A DNA stretch of 64,000 bases from Alphaproteobacteria bacterium (GTDB taxonomy: Bacteria > Pseudomonadota > Alphaproteobacteria > Rhodospirillales > Rhodospirillaceae): NCBI GenBank assembly GCA_003246625.1, contig QJZR01000002.1, positions 146,928-210,927 of the forward strand. The letters are read 5' to 3'. The notes under the pieces were generated by a model, which searched no databases, was not told the DNA's origin, and was given only the letters and a program-made list of their open reading frames with translations. Within the stretch, counting starts at the first letter, position 1, and each line of letters opens with the position of its first letter. Of the stretch, positions 45,869 to 53,287 are shown one piece after another. The position numbers and the translations under genes are program-made.

Positions 45869-46858
45869 ATGTGGGTGCTCGACATCCAGCAGGAAAGCTG
45901 GCCGATCGCCGGAACCTTCACCATCTCGCGGGGGTCTCGTACCTCCGCCGAGGTGGTGGTGGTTACCCTGACCGACGCGCGTAGCGGCCGCCGCGGCCGC
46001 GGCGAATGCGTGCCCTATGCCCGCTATGGCGAAAGCGTCGACGGGGTGATCGCCGATCTTCGGGCGATGGCCCCGGCCCTGGCGCGTGGCCAGGTGGACC
46101 GGGCCGCCCTGCAATCGGCGATGCCCGCCGGTGCGGCGCGCAACGCCCTCGACTGCGCCTTCTGGGATCTGGAGGCGAAGGAAAGCGGTCGCCCGGTCTG
46201 GGAACTCGCGGGGCTGGACAAGCCGCACGAGCTGGTGACCGCCGAAACCTTGAGCCTGGACGTGCCGGAAAAGATGGCGGCCTCCGCCATCGAAAAGGTG
46301 GGACGGCCGTTGCTCAAGCTGAAGCTGGGGTCCGAGGGGGCGCTCGACCGCGTCGCCGCGGTGCGCAAGGCTCGGCCCGACGCCACCCTGATCGTCGACG
46401 CCAACGAGGCCCTGCCGCCCGCCGAACTGTTGCCGACCCTGTCCGCCCTGGCGGAGCTGGGGGTGGCGATGGTGGAGCAGCCGCTTCCCGCCGGGGAAGA
46501 CGACCTGCTGGCCGAGGTGAACTCGCCGATCCCTCTCTGCGCCGACGAATCCTCGCACACGGTGAAGGACATTCCGCGCCTGTCCCGCTTGTACGACATG
46601 GTCAACATCAAGCTGGACAAGACCGGCGGCCTGACCGAGGGCATCGCCATGCTGCACGCCGCCGAGGAGGCGGGGCTGCGGGTGATGATCGGCTGCATGG
46701 TCGGCACTTCGCTGGCCATGGCGCCCGCCTTCCTGCTGGCGTCGAAGGCGGCCTTCGTCGACCTGGACGGGCCGGTGATCCTGGCCCGCGACCGCGAGTT
46801 CGGGTTGTCCTATTCGCGGGGGCGGGTTTCGCCGCCGTTGCCCGATCTTTGGGGCTGA
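45869..46858 (+). CDS. dgcA: Enolase-superfamily epimerase, DgcA-like (N-acetyl-D-glutamate racemase)
   Basis: This 329-residue protein has an N-terminal capping domain and a TIM barrel of the dipeptide-epimerase (MLE) subgroup. Catalytic lysines are Lys150 and Lys152 (KLKLG) and Lys248/Lys251 (KLDK). Metal ligands are Asp177 (VDANEA), Glu203 (VEQPLP) and Asp226 (CADESSH). Sequence alone would allow L-Ala-D/L-Glu epimerase, but the adjoining DUF1611 gene favours the DgcA role, converting N-acetyl-D-glutamate to the L form. A terminator follows directly. Confidence 0.85.
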   Translation: MWVLDIQQESWPIAGTFTISRGSRTSAEVVVVTLTDARSGRRGRGECVPYARYGESVDGVIADLRAMAPALARGQVDRAALQSAMPAGAARNALDCAFWDLEAKESGRPVWELAGLDKPHELVTAETLSLDVPEKMAASAIEKVGRPLLKLKLGSEGALDRVAAVRKARPDATLIVDANEALPPAELLPTLSALAELGVAMVEQPLPAGEDDLLAEVNSPIPLCADESSHTVKDIPRLSRLYDMVNIKLDKTGGLTEGIAMLHAAEEAGLRVMIGCMVGTSLAMAPAFLLASKAAFVDLDGPVILARDREFGLSYSRGRVSPPLPDLWG

Positions 46859-46865
46859 AAAAACC

Positions 46866-46893
46866 GGAAGGGGGGCCTTGGCCCCCCTTTTTT
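46866..46893. terminator. Bidirectional rho-independent terminator
   Basis: GGGGGGCC-TTGG-CCCCCC followed by TTTTTT lies just after dgcA and abuts the stop codon of the convergent orphan gene. Confidence 0.85.
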
Positions 46894-47758
46894 ATCGCGC
46901 CGAAACCGGAATGTAGGCGGGCGGCGCGGGCCGGTAGCGCACGGCGTGCCCGTCGTGGAAGGCGCGCACCAGCGAGGCGAGCTGCAGGTTGCGGGTCTGG
47001 ATCGCCTCGACCTTGTCCAAGGCGGCGGAGGCCGTCGTCTTGTCCTCGGCGTTGCCCAGCGAAGCCTTGATCCTTTCCGCCTGGGCGTAGAGGTTCTGCA
47101 TCTCGAACAGGTCGGCGGCCATGAACAGCGCCGACGACATGCGGATGCGCTTCCTGGGCGGGTTCTGGACGTGGAACGAGAACGCCGCGTCCTTGCCGCG
47201 CCGCCGGTCGATCACCGCGCAACGCACCCCGTCGCTGTTCTCGTTCATCACCACCGCGGCGCGGCTGTCGTGGCGCAGGCGAACCTGGCGCACGTCGGTC
47301 AGTTCCGGCGCCAGACGCTTCAGCATCGCTTCGGTCAGCTCCGCGCCCTTGGCGGCGCCCTCGATGAGGTCGAGGGGCGGTTGCGGCCGTTCCGAATAGA
47401 ACAGGCGCACGCCGTTGGAGTAGACGGCGAACCAGCAGTCCTTGGCGAATTCGCGGTCGAAGTCCGACACCGCGGCGTCCACCAGTTTGTCCCAGTCGAG
47501 GCCGTGGCCGGGGGAGAGACACAGGGGGTCCGCCTTGAAGCGGTCGATCAACAGGCCGACGAGGCGTAGGGTGCTGGGGAGGAACCGGCCCCGCACCACC
47601 AGGCGTTCCTTCACCCCCTCGTCGGTCAGGGTGCAGGCGACGCGGTTGGCGCGGATGGCCAGCTTGGCATAGGGCTCCAGGTCCGGCCCTGGGTGCGCCC
47701 CGTCGAAGAAGAGCGTCTTTTCGCGATACAGCGTCAGGGTGCCGGTTTCCAGGGCCAT
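46892..47758 (-). CDS. Hypothetical protein
   Basis: This protein has 288 residues from the ATG at 47758. No family is recognised. The N-terminal part is strand-rich (TLTLYREKTLFFDGAHPG, RVACTLTDEGVKERLVVRGRF). A central segment, SDFDREFAKDCWFAVYSNGVRLFYSE, looks like a folded alpha/beta core. The C-terminal third is helical (LFMAADLFEMQNLYAQAERIKASLG, then DKVEAIQTRNLQLASLVRAFHDG) and ends in a Pro-rich tail. There is no signal peptide or transmembrane segment, so it is probably cytosolic. It lies 100 bp downstream of the GH65 gene on the same strand, separated by a possible terminator. Confidence 0.65.
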   Translation of the reverse strand: MALETGTLTLYREKTLFFDGAHPGPDLEPYAKLAIRANRVACTLTDEGVKERLVVRGRFLPSTLRLVGLLIDRFKADPLCLSPGHGLDWDKLVDAAVSDFDREFAKDCWFAVYSNGVRLFYSERPQPPLDLIEGAAKGAELTEAMLKRLAPELTDVRQVRLRHDSRAAVVMNENSDGVRCAVIDRRRGKDAAFSFHVQNPPRKRIRMSSALFMAADLFEMQNLYAQAERIKASLGNAEDKTTASAALDKVEAIQTRNLQLASLVRAFHDGHAVRYRPAPPAYIPVSAR

Positions 47759-47833
47759 GTCTGCCGTGCGTTGGTTATGGGGATGGCACCGCGGAGCGGG
47801 CTCCGGCGGATGGGATAGAGGTGGATGCCGAAA

Positions 47834-47855
47834 GGGGGGGCTGCAACCCCCCCCA
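47834..47855 (-). terminator. Possible terminator after the GH65 gene
   Basis: A stem of G7 and C8 around CTGCAA lies 5 bp beyond the stop of the minus-strand GH65 gene; on the minus strand only TTTCGG follows. Weak T tract. Confidence 0.5.
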
Positions 47856-47859
47856 TCGC

Positions 47860-50268
47860 TCAGAGCTTGAAGATCAGGGTCGATCCCGGCGACAGCTTGC
47901 GGCATTCGCCGCGCACGCAGATGGTCACCGGCTCGGACCACGAGGGATCGGCGTTGATGCCGATGCGGTCCTCGTTCATGTCGATCGCCAGCCAGTTGCC
48001 GTGGAAACGCAGCTTGCACTTCAACTGCTTGATCCGGTCCTGGAACACCGGGTCGAGGTTGAGGATGCCGTCGCTGATCCGCGCGCCGGTCAGACAGCGC
48101 TGGAACATGTCGGCGGTGCCCGACATCATGCCCAGGTGGATGCCCTCGCGGGTGGTGCCGCCGATGATGTCGGTCAGATCGGCGCGCAACGCCGTCTGCA
48201 TCAGGTCCCAGGCACGCGGGTCGTTGTTGCGCAGCAGGATCCAGGTGTGGACCAGATGGCTGAGCGTGGTGCCGTGGGTGGTCCGCGCCATGTAGTAGTC
48301 CATGGTGCGGCGGTAGTCCTCCTCGGTGAAGTCGTAGCCGAGGCGGAAGAGCAGGGCGGACAGCTCGGATTCGGTGAACAGGTAGTAGAGCATCAACACG
48401 TCGGCCTGCTTGCAGACCTTGTAACGGTTGGTGTCGTCGCCCTCGCCTTCGAGGATGCGGTCGAGGCGTTGGATGTCGCCGTACTTCGCGCGATAGGCGT
48501 CGAGGTCGATGTCCGCCAGGGTGTCGAAGCCCTCGAACTGGCTGATGATGCCGTCCTTCTGGAAGGGCACCGCCATTTTCAGGCTCATTTCGGTCCAGGT
48601 CTCGATTTCCGACTTCTGGATGTCGAGCTTGGTCATCAGTTCGCGCAGGTAGATGTCGTCGATGACGTCGAGCACGGTGAGGACGGTGTCCATCAGCCAT
48701 GCCACCATGACGTTGGTGTAGGCGTTGTCCTTCACCCCGGTGTGCGGCTTGGGGAAGCCGTGGTGATAGGTGTCGGGGCCGAGCACGCCTTCGATGTGGA
48801 AGCGGTCCTCCGCCTCGTCGTAGGTGGCGAGCGAGGCGAAGAAGCGGGCGATGAGGACGATCAGTTCCGCGCCGCGCAGCCCCATCCAGCGGCGGTCGCC
48901 GGAAACCATGAAGTAATGCCAGACGTTCCACGCCACCGACAGGTTGACGTGGCGCTGACGGCGCGAGATGTCGGGCATCCACTTGCCGGTCGCCGGGGTG
49001 TAGTGCTCGGGCTTGGATTCGTCGCGTCCGTCGCTGCCGCTCTGCCAGGGGAACATCGCGCCGCGGAAGCCTTCCAATTGCGCGTTCAGGCGGGCGCGGC
49101 CCAGGCGCATGTAGCGGTATTCCAGCAGGGCGCGGCTGACGATCGGCAGGCGGAAGGTGAGGAAGGGCAGGATGAACAGTTCGTCCCAGAAGATGTGGCC
49201 GCGATAGGATTCACCGGTCCAGCCGCGCGCCGGCACCCCGACGTCGAGGTCGAGGGTGTGGTTGGAGGCGGTCTGCACCAGATGGAAGATGTGCAGGCGC
49301 AGGATCTTCTGTTCCTCGTGCAGCGAGGGGTGCAGCACGATGTCGCAGCGTTCCCAATAGTTGCTCCAGGCGCGCAGGTGGTTCTGTTGCAGCCCGGCGA
49401 TGTCGCGGCAGCGGTCCACCGCCTCGCGCGCGGCGATGCCGGCCTCGGAAATCGCCTTGTCGCGCGAGGTATAGAGGGTGCAGATCTTTTCCACCCGGAT
49501 CGGTTCGCCGCGGGCGATTTCGACCGGCAGGAAGGCTTCGACGTAACCCTTCTTGGCGGTCACGGTGATCGGCGTGTCTTCCTGCAGCACGCCGTTCTTG
49601 AAGATGCGGGTGCGCGCCGCCATGCCGATGCGCAGGCGGCTCTGCGACGAGCGGGTGATCAGATAGATCATCTTGTCGGGACTGAGAACCCCGGTGAACT
49701 CGCCGGAATCGACGTATTCCAGGTGCTGCGGCGCCAAGTGGCCGTACCGCTTCACCCCGTCGTTCCGCACTAGGCCGTCGAGGGCGGAGCGGAACTCGAT
49801 GTTGCCCGACCAGTTCTGCGCCACCACCACCATTTCCATCGCCGCGTGGTGCGGCCAGCCCATGTGGACGAAGCGGCGCATCTGCAGGGTGGTTTCGCGG
49901 GTTTTGTCGTGGCGGAAGCGGATGGCGTGCTTGAGCATGCCTTCCTGCAGGTCCAGGGTCTGTTCGAACGAGATGATCTCGGTCTTGTCGAGGTCGAACC
50001 ATTCGCCGCCGTCGATGCGGAAGGACAGGCACAGCCAGTTGGGGAAGTTGACCAGGTCCTCGTTTTCCTCGGCATGGTCGCCGATCTGGGTGGTCAGGCG
50101 GTTGTAGCCGCCGGCGACATAGGTCGCCGGATAATGGACGTCGTCGGCTTTCGACCACGGGAAGGCGCCGCGCGTGCAGAAATAGGCGTTTCCGGTGGCG
50201 CAAAGCGCCTCGCGCAAGCCCTGTTCCTTGGGATCGTAGTGATCGTAGACAAGGCTCCAGTCGCTCAT
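47860..50268 (-). CDS. Glycoside hydrolase family 65 protein (disaccharide phosphorylase-like)
   Basis: This 802-residue cytosolic protein has an N-terminal beta-sandwich (about 1-260), a helical linker and an (alpha/alpha)6 barrel. GH65 marks include ARGWTGESYRGHIFWDELFILPFL (about 366-390), GAMFPWQSGSDG, the DNAYTN block and KQADVLMLYYL. GH65 enzymes phosphorolyse alpha-linked glucose disaccharides such as maltose, trehalose or kojibiose. At the usual general-acid position (consensus GPDEYH) the sequence is GPDTYH, with Thr500 and an inserted loop, so activity is uncertain. No phosphoglucomutase gene is adjacent. It is probably monocistronic or cotranscribed with the downstream orphan. Confidence 0.85.
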   Translation of the reverse strand: MSDWSLVYDHYDPKEQGLREALCATGNAYFCTRGAFPWSKADDVHYPATYVAGGYNRLTTQIGDHAEENEDLVNFPNWLCLSFRIDGGEWFDLDKTEIISFEQTLDLQEGMLKHAIRFRHDKTRETTLQMRRFVHMGWPHHAAMEMVVVAQNWSGNIEFRSALDGLVRNDGVKRYGHLAPQHLEYVDSGEFTGVLSPDKMIYLITRSSQSRLRIGMAARTRIFKNGVLQEDTPITVTAKKGYVEAFLPVEIARGEPIRVEKICTLYTSRDKAISEAGIAAREAVDRCRDIAGLQQNHLRAWSNYWERCDIVLHPSLHEEQKILRLHIFHLVQTASNHTLDLDVGVPARGWTGESYRGHIFWDELFILPFLTFRLPIVSRALLEYRYMRLGRARLNAQLEGFRGAMFPWQSGSDGRDESKPEHYTPATGKWMPDISRRQRHVNLSVAWNVWHYFMVSGDRRWMGLRGAELIVLIARFFASLATYDEAEDRFHIEGVLGPDTYHHGFPKPHTGVKDNAYTNVMVAWLMDTVLTVLDVIDDIYLRELMTKLDIQKSEIETWTEMSLKMAVPFQKDGIISQFEGFDTLADIDLDAYRAKYGDIQRLDRILEGEGDDTNRYKVCKQADVLMLYYLFTESELSALLFRLGYDFTEEDYRRTMDYYMARTTHGTTLSHLVHTWILLRNNDPRAWDLMQTALRADLTDIIGGTTREGIHLGMMSGTADMFQRCLTGARISDGILNLDPVFQDRIKQLKCKLRFHGNWLAIDMNEDRIGINADPSWSEPVTICVRGECRKLSPGSTLIFKL

Positions 50269-50374
50269 GATCGTCTCCCCGGGTGGATCTTTTGGGGGAC
50301 AAGACTACAGCCTTTTCGCGGGGTCTTTCCAGACTCGCGCGGCGAATTTTCCGCAAAAAATGCAGGCGGAGGGG

Positions 50375-51118
50375 TCAACCGTCGCGAAGGGCGGATTTGC
50401 GCGCCAGGTACTCGGCCAGTTTCTTCCGGCGCCAGGCGTCCGCTTCGGCTCGGGCCTCGTTTCGGCGCTGTTTCGCCTCGGCGTTTTCCGCGACTCGAAC
50501 CGGTTGGATCTCCGGCTTGCGCCGGTCGGCAAGGCGGGTCGGCGCCGGGGCGGGGTCGGCGCGCAGGTCGCGCAGGTTGGCGGCGACGCGCTTTTCGTAG
50601 GCGAGGCCGCGGTCGGCGTCGGCGGAGTGATAACGGCGCACCGCGCCGGACCAGGTGCTTCCCGCCTGGCGCAGGTCCTTGAGGAAGCGCGCCGCGTAGC
50701 GGACGTTGGCCTCGGGGTCGAAGGCCTGCGACAGCGAGGCGAAGGCGTCGGGGTGGTATTTCAGGTTGATCTGCATGCAGCCGACGTCGATGTTCTCCAC
50801 CCCCTTGGCGCGCAGACGCCTGACCTCGGCGATGGCCGCCGCCTTGGTGGGAAAATACTGCCCCTCGCCACCGCTGGTGACCGTCCACGGCCAGGCAACT
50901 TTTGCCTTGGTCGCGGGGTCGGTGCGGCCGCTTTCGGTGATCGCGATACTGGCCAGCATGTCCTGCGGCAGACGTTCCGAGGCATTGATCCGCGCCGCCG
51001 TGTCGATGCACACGCCGGACCAGCCGAAAGCCTGCAAGCCACTGAGCGGCAAAAGAAATGCCGCCAGGAGCAGGCCCTTGACCAGGGAAATCGCCGGGGG
51101 TGCGGAACGGTGTCGCAT
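50375..51118 (-). CDS. Lytic transglycosylase SLT-domain protein
   Basis: This 247-residue exported protein has a signal peptide (about 1-32) and a soluble-lytic-transglycosylase domain (about 35-165). The catalytic glutamate is Glu62 in AITESGR; GCMQINLKYHPDAF and the ARFLKDLRQAGSTWSGAVRRYHS segment complete the lysozyme-like fold. The C-terminal ~70 residues are Arg/Glu-rich and helical. It should cleave glycan strands of peptidoglycan in the periplasm. It is divergent from the ABCD transporter gene. Confidence 0.88.
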   Translation of the reverse strand: MRHRSAPPAISLVKGLLLAAFLLPLSGLQAFGWSGVCIDTAARINASERLPQDMLASIAITESGRTDPATKAKVAWPWTVTSGGEGQYFPTKAAAIAEVRRLRAKGVENIDVGCMQINLKYHPDAFASLSQAFDPEANVRYAARFLKDLRQAGSTWSGAVRRYHSADADRGLAYEKRVAANLRDLRADPAPAPTRLADRRKPEIQPVRVAENAEAKQRRNEARAEADAWRRKKLAEYLARKSALRDG

Positions 51119-51318
51119 GGGACGCGGGTCCCTCCTTTCGTCGGTCGTCTGCGGCTTTGGGGCGGCGGATGCCGCCTGCGTGGCCGCCCATTCCTTCGCA
51201 AGTCCGGTGCCAGACGGAACGGACGTGGACGAAGGGGGCGGTTTTTTCTGGCGTCGGCGTCTTTCCCCCTGTTAAATCGGACCAAAGCCGATGACGCGCG
51301 AAGCGCGCCCGCGCAGGG

Positions 51319-53106
51319 ATGCGAGGTATCTTGGGGAACCACGCCGTTGAGTCGCCGAAAGACGCGGAATCGCAGCCGACGCGGCCGTTTTTTCGCCGTT
51401 TCGTCGACCTTGCCATGCCGTTCTGGTCGTCCGACGACGGTTGGCGGCTGACCGGTCTTGGCCTTGCCTTGCTGATTCTGACGGTGATTCAGGTCGGCTT
51501 TCCGGTCGCCCTCAACATCTGGAACGAAAAGCTGTTCGACGCGCTGGAGCAACGCGCCCTGCACCGGGTCGAGGTGCTGATCGGCGTGTTGTTGCTGATC
51601 ATCGTCGGCAACGTCCTGGTCACCACCACCCATCTGCGGGTGAAGCGCCGTCTTCAGGTCGCCTGGCGGCAGTGGCTGACCTATCGGGTGTTCCGCGAAT
51701 GGATGTCGGAAGGCCGCCAGTACCTGCTGAACCTGGTGCCGGGCGACCACGACAACCCCGACGGCCGCATCGCCGAGGACATCCGCATCACCACCGAGGC
51801 GGCGATCGACCTGGCCCATTCGCTGTTCTATTCCCTGTTGCTGCTGCTCAGCTTCACTCAGATTCTGTGGACCCTGTCCGGCCCGGTGATGAACACCTTC
51901 GGCGGGCTGGAGATTCCGCTGCCCGGGCATTTGGTGTGGCTGGCGGTGCTGTATTCCGGCTTGGGCGCGGTGGTCGCCTGGGCGCTGGGCAAGCCCCTGG
52001 TGCGCGCCGTCGACCGCCGCCAGACCGATGAGGCGAACTTCCGCTTCGGCCTGGTGCACGCCCGCGAGAACGCCATGGCGATCGCGCTTCTGCATGGCGA
52101 AACCGGCGAACGCCGCCATTTCCGCAGCCTGTTCCGCCGCGTGGCGCGGGCCTGGGACGGGCAGACCTGGGCGTTGACCAAGCTGATGTACTTTTCGTCC
52201 AGCTGGTCGGTGCTGTCGATGGCCTTTCCCTTCCTGGTGGCGGCGCCGCGCTATATCGCGGGGACGATCACCCTGGGGATTCTGATGCAGACGGCGCAGG
52301 CCTTCGGCCAGATGACCGCCGCCCTGTCCTGGCCGATCGACAATTTGGCCAGCGTCGCCGAGTGGCGGGCCTCGGTGGAGCGCGTGCTGCGCCTGGTCGA
52401 CGGCATCGAGCTGGTGTCGGACCGCGTCGACGCGGGCGGCCACGACGGCATCCACATTTCGCATTCCGACGAGGCGCGCCTGACCTTCCGCGAGGTGGAA
52501 ATCGCCGACGCCTCCGGCGCCACCCAGATCGCCCGTTTCTCCACCTCGATAGCGGCGGGGGAACGGGTGCTGGTGACCGGCGACCCCGGCGCGGCGGTGA
52601 AGCTGTTCAAGGTGGTCGCTCGCCTGTGGCCATGGGGTCGGGGGGAAGTGGACCTGCCGGTGGGGGCGTCGATCTTCTTCATGCCGCGCCGCCCCTATTT
52701 GCCGATCGGGCCGCTGCGCGCCGCCATCGTCTTTCCCCAGGTGCCGGACGCGGCGGAGGACGAACGCCTGCGCGCCGCGCTGTCCCGCGTCGGGCTGGCG
52801 GATTTCCGCGACCGCCTGAACGAGGTCGGCAACTGGGAACAGTCCCTGGCGGTGGGCGAGCAGCAGCGCCTGGGCTTCGCCCGCCTGTTGATGCACCGTC
52901 CGGACTGGATCTTCATCGAGGAGGCGACCAACGGCCTCGACCGCGACGCCGAGCGCGAGATGATGGAAATGACGGTCGCCGAGTATCCGCAGGCGGCGAT
53001 CATCACCATCAGCCACCGCACCTCGATGCAGGCGTTCCACCGCCGCCGCCTGACCATGGTGCGGGTCAACGGCTTCGCCGTGGTCGAGGATTGCCTGCTG
53101 CCGTAG
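51319..53106 (+). CDS. ABCD/SbmA-BacA-like ABC transporter with degenerate ATPase domain
   Basis: This 595-residue fusion has an N-terminal membrane domain (about six helices, residues 40-330, including the ABC_membrane_2 segments DGRIAEDIRITTEAAIDLAHSL and DEANFRFGLVHARENAMAIA) and a C-terminal ATPase domain. The ATPase is non-canonical. Walker A reads GDPGAAVKL (421-429) without GK(S/T), the signature reads LAVGEQQR, and Walker B reads IFIEEATNGLD with Glu534 replacing Asp. The H-loop ISHR is retained. The family transports peptides, B12 or fatty acyl compounds. This member may hydrolyse ATP poorly or act as a regulator. Confidence 0.82.
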   Translation: MRGILGNHAVESPKDAESQPTRPFFRRFVDLAMPFWSSDDGWRLTGLGLALLILTVIQVGFPVALNIWNEKLFDALEQRALHRVEVLIGVLLLIIVGNVLVTTTHLRVKRRLQVAWRQWLTYRVFREWMSEGRQYLLNLVPGDHDNPDGRIAEDIRITTEAAIDLAHSLFYSLLLLLSFTQILWTLSGPVMNTFGGLEIPLPGHLVWLAVLYSGLGAVVAWALGKPLVRAVDRRQTDEANFRFGLVHARENAMAIALLHGETGERRHFRSLFRRVARAWDGQTWALTKLMYFSSSWSVLSMAFPFLVAAPRYIAGTITLGILMQTAQAFGQMTAALSWPIDNLASVAEWRASVERVLRLVDGIELVSDRVDAGGHDGIHISHSDEARLTFREVEIADASGATQIARFSTSIAAGERVLVTGDPGAAVKLFKVVARLWPWGRGEVDLPVGASIFFMPRRPYLPIGPLRAAIVFPQVPDAAEDERLRAALSRVGLADFRDRLNEVGNWEQSLAVGEQQRLGFARLLMHRPDWIFIEEATNGLDRDAEREMMEMTVAEYPQAAIITISHRTSMQAFHRRRLTMVRVNGFAVVEDCLLP

Positions 53107-53128
53107 CCCCCAGCAGATGGCGGGCGGA

Positions 53129-53188
53129 AAACCGGGCCGGGGCCAGCCCCGGACCCGCAAGGGGCCGAAAGGCCCCTTGACCCCATTC
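53129..53188. repeat. Dispersed double-hairpin repeat, copy 2
   Basis: This is the reverse complement relative of 28841-28900. On the minus strand it reads GAATGGGGTC, hairpin AAGGGGCC-TTTC-GGCCCCTT, CGGGTCC, hairpin GGGGCTGGCCCC, CCCGGTT. Here it lies between the ABCD transporter and TPR genes and could also act as a transcription attenuator. Confidence 0.75.
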
Positions 53189-53287
53189 GTTGGGTTCTCG
53201 AAGCCGCCTTTCCCCCTTTGCGTGTCCGGGCGTGGCCTCGCCACGATCCCCGGTGTATTCTGTTCCCGCCCGCGTCGAGGCCGGGGG

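Noticed and set aside
47821..49773. Long plus-strand open frame (650 codons) opposite the GH65 gene
   Set aside because: The GH65 reading has strong family motifs; the opposite frame is a by-product of high third-position GC.
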